Shown here: positions 20,923-26,008 of the stretch, one piece after another
How the letters are laid out: every line of letters starts with the position of its first letter
How positions within the stretch are numbered: position 1 is the first letter of the stretch
Origin: Clostridium sp. CAG:524
Lineage (GTDB): Bacteria > Bacillota_I > Bacilli_A > RF39 > UBA660
Assembly: GCA_000434555.1 (NCBI GenBank)
Contig: FR880101.1
Location: forward strand, 1 to 26,008
Direction of reading: 5' to 3'
Length of the DNA: 26,008 nucleotides
Position numbers and translations under genes: made by a program
The notes under the pieces: generated by a model
Databases searched by the model: none
Seen by the model: the letters and a program-made list of their open reading frames with translations, nothing else
What the model was told of the DNA's origin: nothing

Positions 20923-22171
20923 ATTTAGTATTGTATTAATTGTTATTGATATATTTGTATTAGTTTGCTTTTTTGTAGCTTATGGACCATTCTCATTCTT
21001 TAGAGATTTTCTTGTAACAACAGCTATGACTACAATGACACATAAGTACTTTGCATATGTTTTATATAGTGAAAGTATGGTAGAAGAGATCCTTGATAAT
21101 AATAAAGTTATAGAAATAGAAGACCCTACTGATACATCTAAAATAAATATACAACCTATTGTTGATACTGGAACTTATGAATCTATATATGAAGAACAAG
21201 TTTTAAAGAAAGATGAAGGAAATGATTTATATAAAGTAGTAAATATATCTGGAGATGGATGGAAAGGAAAAATGATTGTCGTATATGATCCATCTAAGAT
21301 AGAACTTGTATTCTCTAAAAAATATGGTAAAGGTGGAGAATACTTATCAACAATGGCTAAAAATAATGATGCATTAGTCGCAATGAATGCAAGTGGCGTA
21401 AATAGTAAGCCTGGTCAAAATTATGTAACTGGACACACTATATTAGATGGAAAAGTATATAAGACAGGTAGAAACATTAATAAAGGTGGAGGCCTTATTG
21501 GATTTACTAAAGATAATGTTCTTATGCTTACTAAAAAGTCAGCAAGTGAAGCAGTAAAAGACGGAATGGATAGAGCAGTAGAGTTTGGACCATTCCTAGT
21601 TGTAAATGGTAAAATGTCTAACTTTAAAGGAAATGGTGGCTGGGGAGTAGCTAATAGAACTGCTATCGGTCAAAGACAAGATGGTATAGTATTAATGATG
21701 GTTATTGATGGAAGAACATCTTCTTCAATTGGAATCTCTATGAAAGATTTAGCAGAACTATTTGTTAAATATAAAGCATACAATGCGGCTAATCTTGATG
21801 GAGGAGGTTCTAGTGCATTATACGCTAAAAAGAATCCAACAGATAAAACAGGTAAATTATTAAATACTCCAAAAGGCTATAACTACAGTGGAGAGAGATT
21901 CTTACCAAACGCATGGATGATAAGAAGTACAGCATTAGATAGTAGTAATAATAGTAGTGATAATACAACAAAAACAGTAAATACAACAACTACAACTACT
22001 GGAAAAACAACTACTAGTACAACTAAAGCGACAACCACTAAAAAAACCACAAAAAAAACAACAACAAAAACAACAACTAAAAAGACAACAAGTACTACAA
22101 CAAAAGCAGCAACAACAACAACGACTACTAAAGCAACGACAACAACACAAAAAGTTAGTACTGAAGAATAA
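20897..22171 (+). CDS. Phosphodiester glycosidase (NAGPA-domain) with Thr/Lys-rich tail
   Basis: NAGPA-family enzymes cleave GlcNAc or other sugar phosphodiesters, and bacterial members act on the envelope or exopolysaccharide. The 424 residues have an N-terminal TM anchor (about 10-32) and a catalytic domain (about 110-345) with ALVAMNASGV, VEFGPFLVVNGK, NRTAIGQRQDGIVLMMVIDGR, AANLDGGGSSALY and the closing NAWMI. The last 70 residues are almost only Thr and Lys with a few Ala/Ser, a wall-spanning or glycosylated tail with no LPXTG motif. The start, behind TAGGAG, lies inside the preceding gene. It ends the envelope part of the operon. Confidence 0.88.
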   Translation: MKKKQKKSKFSIVLIVIDIFVLVCFFVAYGPFSFFRDFLVTTAMTTMTHKYFAYVLYSESMVEEILDNNKVIEIEDPTDTSKINIQPIVDTGTYESIYEEQVLKKDEGNDLYKVVNISGDGWKGKMIVVYDPSKIELVFSKKYGKGGEYLSTMAKNNDALVAMNASGVNSKPGQNYVTGHTILDGKVYKTGRNINKGGGLIGFTKDNVLMLTKKSASEAVKDGMDRAVEFGPFLVVNGKMSNFKGNGGWGVANRTAIGQRQDGIVLMMVIDGRTSSSIGISMKDLAELFVKYKAYNAANLDGGGSSALYAKKNPTDKTGKLLNTPKGYNYSGERFLPNAWMIRSTALDSSNNSSDNTTKTVNTTTTTTGKTTTSTTKATTTKKTTKKTTTKTTTKKTTSTTTKAATTTTTTKATTTTQKVSTEE

Positions 22172-22201
22172 AAATATAAATAAAATAAGGGAGGTAATAA
22201 T

Positions 22202-22759
22202 ATGGATATTGAAAAGAAAAATCCAAAAATTTATGTAGTAGGAGGAAAAGCAAAGCATGGTAAAGATACGTTTTCAGCATTCTTAAAAGAAACATATGAA
22301 AACCATAATAAAAAAGTGATAGTGACACAACTATCAAAATATATTAAATACTATGCTCGTGAAATGACAGGTTGGGATTTAAGCGAAGAAACTAAACCAC
22401 GTGAATTTCTTCAACAATTAGGAACAACAGTCATAAGACAAAAACTTAAGAAAGATGATTTATTCATCAAAAGAATGATAGACGATATAGAAATATTCTC
22501 ATGTTTCTATGATGCAATTATCATAAGTGATATAAGACTAAAGAAAGAAATAATTGAACTTAAAGAGGCTTATCCTAACATAATCAGTATTCATATTACA
22601 AGACCTGATTTTGATAATGGACTTACAGAAGAACAAAAGAAACATCCAACTGAAATAGACTTAGATGATTATACAGGATTTGACATTGAAATTGTAAATA
22701 CAACATTAGATAAATTAAAAGAAGAAGCAGAAAAAATATACACAAATAATGAAAGGTAG
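22202..22759 (+). CDS. P-loop kinase, deoxynucleoside-monophosphate-kinase-like
   Basis: The 185 residues begin with a Walker A GGKAKHGKDTF (14-24) and continue with TQLSKYIKYYAREMTG, LQQLGTTVIRQ, an IIISDIRLKKEI strand-helix that serves as the substrate or Walker B region, and IHITRPDF. This layout resembles phage T4-type dNMP kinases and, more loosely, dephospho-CoA kinases. It is cytoplasmic and has a good GGGAGG site. It sits 9 bp upstream of pgk, so it is probably co-transcribed with the glycolytic pair. The substrate cannot be assigned from sequence alone. Confidence 0.65.
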   Translation: MDIEKKNPKIYVVGGKAKHGKDTFSAFLKETYENHNKKVIVTQLSKYIKYYAREMTGWDLSEETKPREFLQQLGTTVIRQKLKKDDLFIKRMIDDIEIFSCFYDAIIISDIRLKKEIIELKEAYPNIISIHITRPDFDNGLTEEQKKHPTEIDLDDYTGFDIEIVNTTLDKLKEEAEKIYTNNER

Positions 22760-22768
22760 GTATAGAAA

Positions 22769-23914
22769 ATGCAGAGTATTAAGGGAATTGATGTAACAGG
22801 TAAAAGAGTAATAGTTAGAGTTGACTATAATGTACCAATTACAGATGGCAAAATAGATGATGATACTAAAATACTAGCAAGTCTAAAAACAATAAATTAT
22901 TTGCTAGATAAAAAAGCTAAAATAATATTACTATCTCACTTAGGAAGAATTAAATCACAAGCTGATAAAGAATCTCATTCATTAGAAATTGTCGCTAAAC
23001 ATTTATCAACACTTGTATCGTGTGGTATATATTTTATACCATTTACAAGGGGTGAAATAGTAAACAAAACAATTGAAAACATGAATAATGGTGAAATAGT
23101 AATACTAGAAAATACAAGATTTGAAGATTATCCAAAATCACTTGAAAGTTCATGTGATGAAGCATTATCTAAATATTGGGCTTCACTTGGAGATATATTC
23201 GTTTTAGATGCATTTGGCAGTGCTCATAGATGCCATGCATCAACATATGGTATTTCTAAATACTTACCATCATATTCAGGATTCTTAGTTGATAATGAAG
23301 TATCAATGTTAGATAAAGCAATTCATCAAAGAAAAACGTTAATACTAGGTGGAGCTAAAGTAGATGATAAAATAGGTGTTATAGACAACCTAATCAATAC
23401 AAGTGATAATATACTTTTAGGAGGAGCAATGTGCTTTACATTCCTAAAAGCAAGTGGTGTTAATGTAGGAGAAAGCATAGTAAGTGATGATAAAATAAGA
23501 TATGCTAAATCATTATTAGACACACATGGTAATAAAATAATATTACCAATAGATGTAGTAACAAATGATGGAGTAAAAGACGTAACAAATATAGGAAACA
23601 GTGGTATAGGTTACGATATAGGCCCAAAAACAATAAATAAATATAAAGAATTACTTATCAATAGTAAACTAATACTATGGAATGGACCACTTGGTATGTT
23701 TGAAGATCCAAAATACGAAGATGGTACTAAAAAAGTAATGCAATTTATATATAATCAATCAATACCAACTATATTAGCTGGAGGAGATATAATAAGTGCT
23801 TCTCATAAGTTTAAATATAACTTTACATACCTATCAACAGGAGGAGGAGCAACGCTTGAATACCTAGAAGGTAAAAGATTTAAAACATTAGAAAGATTGA
23901 ATGGAAGTAAATAA
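22769..23914 (+). CDS. pgk: Phosphoglycerate kinase, divergent
   Basis: PGK transfers phosphate from 1,3-bisphosphoglycerate to ADP in glycolysis. The 381 residues (usual 390-400) keep the core motifs: RVDYNVPI, LLSHLGRIK, the LENTRFE substrate Arg, DAFGSAHRCHAST, LGGAKVDDKI, WNGPLGMFE and LSTGGGATLE. Several are altered: SHLGRPKG reads SHLGRIKS, and the nucleotide-binding GGGDSAAA reads AGGDIISAS. I expect activity, but the divergence fits a second copy or a fast-evolving lineage. It follows the dNMP-kinase-like gene by 9 bp and precedes tpiA by 1 bp. Confidence 0.93.
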   Translation: MQSIKGIDVTGKRVIVRVDYNVPITDGKIDDDTKILASLKTINYLLDKKAKIILLSHLGRIKSQADKESHSLEIVAKHLSTLVSCGIYFIPFTRGEIVNKTIENMNNGEIVILENTRFEDYPKSLESSCDEALSKYWASLGDIFVLDAFGSAHRCHASTYGISKYLPSYSGFLVDNEVSMLDKAIHQRKTLILGGAKVDDKIGVIDNLINTSDNILLGGAMCFTFLKASGVNVGESIVSDDKIRYAKSLLDTHGNKIILPIDVVTNDGVKDVTNIGNSGIGYDIGPKTINKYKELLINSKLILWNGPLGMFEDPKYEDGTKKVMQFIYNQSIPTILAGGDIISASHKFKYNFTYLSTGGGATLEYLEGKRFKTLERLNGSK

Positions 23915-23915
23915 T

Positions 23916-24620
23916 ATGAAAAAAGTTATTCTTAATCAAAAAAGTTATCTATTTTATGATGAAATGGTTAAATTCAAAGCAGAATTTGATAAATTAAAAC
24001 CAAATAATTATGAATTTATAATATTTCCACCAATACTTTACTTATCTTTATTTAAAGATAGTAAATATAGTGTCGGAACACAAAACTTTTTCAGTTATAA
24101 AACTGGATCTTTTACTGGTGAGATTAATTTAGAGTCATTAAAGAAAATGAATATCAATTATACTTTTGTAGGACATTATGAAAGAAGAAAGATTATAGGA
24201 GAAACATATATGACTTTTAAAGAAAAATTATTTAAGTCATTAAACTCTAAATGTAATACTATTCTTTTTGTAGGAGAGCAAAAGAAAACAAGAAGACCAT
24301 TTAATTACATCAAAAAAGAATTAAATTATTATTTAAAAGCAATAGAAAGTTCTAGTTTAAAATATTTATCTATATGTTATGAACCAAATTGGGCTATTGG
24401 TAGTGGTGAAATACAATGTATTGATAAGATTACTAAAGTAATAGATGAAATAAAATTATATATGTTTAATAAATATAAATTAAAAATAGAAGTATATTAT
24501 GGTGGTTCAATAGACAAAGATAATATAAAAAGTGTATTTGACATTTGTGATGGAATTATCATAGGTAAATCTTCTACAGAAATAGATACATTAAAAGAAC
24601 TATTAAAGGAAATTAAATAG
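23916..24620 (+). CDS. tpiA: Triosephosphate isomerase, divergent
   Basis: TIM interconverts DHAP and glyceraldehyde-3-phosphate. I prefer the ATG at 23916 (MKKVILNQKS), with GGAAG about 8 bp upstream, over the in-frame ATG at 23901 inside pgk. The 234 residues (usual about 250) keep the catalytic set: Asn and Lys in NQK, VGTQN, the electrophile His in GHYERR, the catalytic Glu in YEPNWAIGSG (flexible loop 6) and YGGSI. The final phosphate-binding motif is weaker (IIGKSST instead of VGGASL), and the body is Lys/Tyr-rich. It is the same divergent type as the neighbouring pgk. Confidence 0.92.
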   Translation: MKKVILNQKSYLFYDEMVKFKAEFDKLKPNNYEFIIFPPILYLSLFKDSKYSVGTQNFFSYKTGSFTGEINLESLKKMNINYTFVGHYERRKIIGETYMTFKEKLFKSLNSKCNTILFVGEQKKTRRPFNYIKKELNYYLKAIESSSLKYLSICYEPNWAIGSGEIQCIDKITKVIDEIKLYMFNKYKLKIEVYYGGSIDKDNIKSVFDICDGIIIGKSSTEIDTLKELLKEIK

Positions 24621-25201
24621 TGTTTAGAAGTGGTTATGAATTATTAACTGGCTTAACTAATATATTAATATTAATCGTATCATTATATAGTTTCATAAGA
24701 TTAAAAAGACTTAATTATAATAAATATTGGTTATCATTTTATATGTTCTTGATAGTAGGAAGTCTATTTGGATTTATAATACATAGCTTTAATATAAATG
24801 ATAAAATTGTTAATATCTTGTGGATAATATTATTATTTATATTCATATGTATAATTAATTCATTATTATTTAGTGAATATAAATATAATAAGTATATAGT
24901 TTTTATATCAATATTGTTCTATATATTCTTAGTAGTAGAAGCTATACTAAATATGAATTTCATTATTACATTTATTATATATGTATGTATAAATTTTATA
25001 TTTATAGTAAAGTCATATATCAAAAATAAAAGATATTATTATTTATATGGTATTATAATTCAAATAATAGGTGGATTATTATTAATAAGTAGAAATATTA
25101 AGATATGGTATTTAGATCATAATGGAATATATCATATATTTACGATGATAACTATTATATTATTTTATATATCTAATAAGAAATACATAAGTGAGTACTA
25201 G
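24620..25201 (+). CDS. Polytopic membrane protein of unknown function
   Basis: The frame starts with GTG at 24620, overlapping the last base of the tpiA stop. Its 193 residues are very hydrophobic, with about six or seven TM helices (about 10-28, 38-56, 65-85, 92-110, 112-132, 140-157, 167-187). Polar signatures are few: RLKRLNYNKYWLS in a loop and WYLDHNGIYHIFTM before the last helix. A His-containing loop before the last TM occurs in several small membrane families, including hydrolase-like ones, but I cannot place it. It closes the operon; a terminator overlaps its stop. Confidence 0.7.
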   Translation: MFRSGYELLTGLTNILILIVSLYSFIRLKRLNYNKYWLSFYMFLIVGSLFGFIIHSFNINDKIVNILWIILLFIFICIINSLLFSEYKYNKYIVFISILFYIFLVVEAILNMNFIITFIIYVCINFIFIVKSYIKNKRYYYLYGIIIQIIGGLLLISRNIKIWYLDHNGIYHIFTMITIILFYISNKKYISEY

Positions 25202-25215
25202 AAATAGTACTTTTT
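25194..25215 (+). terminator. Intrinsic terminator overlapping the stop of the 24620 gene
   Basis: AGTACTA (25194-25200) and TAGTACT (25205-25211) pair around a GAAA loop, followed by T residues. The TAG stop (25199-25201) lies in the stem and loop. Confidence 0.8.
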
Positions 25216-25251
25216 ATAATAGTAAATTTATTTAAAATATTAAAAGAATTA

Positions 25252-25281
25252 TTGAAAGCTCCTAAAAAATAATGTTATAAT
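25252..25281 (+). promoter_or_regulatory. Promoter of the second TasA-like gene
   Basis: TTGAAA (25252-25257), 18 bp, then the extended -10 TGTTATAAT (25273-25281). A second TATAAT lies at 25287-25292. It is one of the best promoter matches in the window. Confidence 0.6.
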
Positions 25282-25306
25282 TACATTATAATAGAGGTGC
25301 AAAGAA

Positions 25307-26008
25307 ATGAAAGATGATAAAAAGTATATTTATGTAGTAGCAGTTTTATTATTAGTGGTAGTTGCACTAGGCATATCTTATGCTTGGTTTTCAGCTATAA
25401 TAACAGGTAATGATACTGCAAAGAACAATAAAGTAGTAACAGGTAATTTAGAATTAACATACACAGATACAAATGAAATATCACTTGATAATGTTATACC
25501 AGGAGATTCATTTACAAAGAAAGTAAGCGTTAAAAACACTGGTACACTTGATGTTAAGTACAACTTAGTATGGCAATCTTTAACAAATACTATTACAAAT
25601 AATGAACTTGTAATTGAAGCAACTTGTAAAAGATTGAATTCATCAGGAACAGTAGAAGGAACATGTGAATCTATATCACAAACACCAGTAAGTAGTAATA
25701 CAATAAAAAAGAAAATATCAATAGAACCAAATATTACTCATGAATATACTGTTAAAGTAACATTTATTGATACAGGAGAACCACAAAATTACAATAAGAA
25801 TAAGTCATTTAATGGAAAACTTGGAATAGAAGAATATGTGCCAACACAATTTGAAAAAGATAGTTGGACAGCAATAGTAGCAAATGTAAAAGCGAATAAA
25901 ATTAGTCAATATAATGTTGGCGATACAAAAGAAGTAGATATGGGAACATATGGAACACATACATTACGTATTGCAAATACATCAACACCAAGTGAATGTT
26001 CAAGAACA
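25307..26008 (+). CDS. Second TasA/CalY-like protein with DUF6273 domain (partial, runs off the right edge)
   Basis: The frame runs open for 234 codons to the window end. It has a SipW-type leader (about 1-25, ending LGISYA before WFS) and a TasA/camelysin-like beta domain with ISLDNVIPGD and VSVKNTGTLDVKYNLVW. The front of the DUF6273 domain follows directly (YNVGDTKEVDMGTYGTHTLR), without the BspA repeats seen in the 10366 gene. Its last 74 bases (25935-26008) are identical to 11957-12030 of that gene, much closer than the rest, which suggests gene conversion or a recent copy. AGAGGTG precedes the ATG. The missing C-terminus would be expected to hold a second lectin-like, possibly variable, region. 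Confidence 0.85.
   Translation, partial: MKDDKKYIYVVAVLLLVVVALGISYAWFSAIITGNDTAKNNKVVTGNLELTYTDTNEISLDNVIPGDSFTKKVSVKNTGTLDVKYNLVWQSLTNTITNNELVIEATCKRLNSSGTVEGTCESISQTPVSSNTIKKKISIEPNITHEYTVKVTFIDTGEPQNYNKNKSFNGKLGIEEYVPTQFEKDSWTAIVANVKANKISQYNVGDTKEVDMGTYGTHTLRIANTSTPSECSRT

Noticed and set aside
21935..22258. Cys/Ser-rich minus-strand frame
   Set aside because: It is the antisense reading of the Thr/Lys codon runs (ACA, AAA) of the glycosidase tail and has no start signals.
1..26008. tRNA or rRNA genes
   Set aside because: No cloverleaf-like GC-rich stretch with TTCGANTC-type T-loop or rRNA signature was seen on either strand.

Overview
ORGANISM. The window is very AT-rich. It uses TGG for Trp and TGA as a true stop, so the standard bacterial code applies and not the Mycoplasma code. 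Strand use is almost entirely plus, ribosome binding sites are purine-rich (AGGTGA/AGGAGG type), and U-tailed hairpin terminators are common. With SpoIVA, a ComG-type pseudopilin, TasA/CalY-like surface proteins, BspA-type repeats, CotH, and GlmS without a ribozyme, it looks like an uncultured low-GC Bacillota (Bacilli-like, gut type). No taxonomic marker in the window fixes this further.

LAYOUT. (1) 1-3174: the tail of an unknown gene, then a SecA2-type export ATPase translationally coupled to a SipW-like protein that appears to have lost its catalytic residues. (2) 3388-6232: the spore-coat basement ATPase SpoIVA, an unknown one-TM protein, a 60-aa protein and a prepilin-like protein, each with its own promoter or terminator signals. 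(3) 6339-10300: UvrA, a small unknown protein and an MscS channel. (4) 10366-12813: a secreted TasA/CalY-like protein with tandem BspA-type repeats and a DUF6273/C-type-lectin-like C-terminus. The gene is frameshifted by a 37-bp tandem duplication. Its last 126 bases look like the variable region of a diversity-generating retroelement (DGR) target: 44% GC, 16% A, changed codon use and a GC-rich conserved 3' end. A structured 3' UTR follows. (5) 12915-14711: GlmS. (6) 14712-15235: an intergenic stretch with a 23-bp tandem repeat array and three copies of AAAAGTGTGAT spaced exactly 32 bp. (7) 15236-22171: an apparent operon encoding a CotH-kinase/lamin-tail surface protein, a VTC-type polyphosphate polymerase domain protein, a DUF4956 membrane protein, a membrane-anchored protein with two DUF6273-like domains, and a phosphodiester glycosidase with a Thr/Lys tail. 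(8) 22202-25201: a dNMP-kinase-like P-loop protein, divergent phosphoglycerate kinase and triosephosphate isomerase, and a polytopic membrane protein. (9) 25307-end: a second TasA/CalY-DUF6273 protein, cut by the window edge. It shares a 74-bp identical tract with the first.

HOW IT FITS. The most interesting reading is a surface-display and diversification theme. Two TasA-like proteins with SipW-type leaders carry a lectin-like domain of the kind DGRs mutate. They sit in the same neighbourhood as an accessory export motor with a pseudo-signal-peptidase and a cluster of envelope enzymes. No reverse transcriptase or template repeat lies in the window, so the DGR assignment is an inference from sequence composition and domain type.
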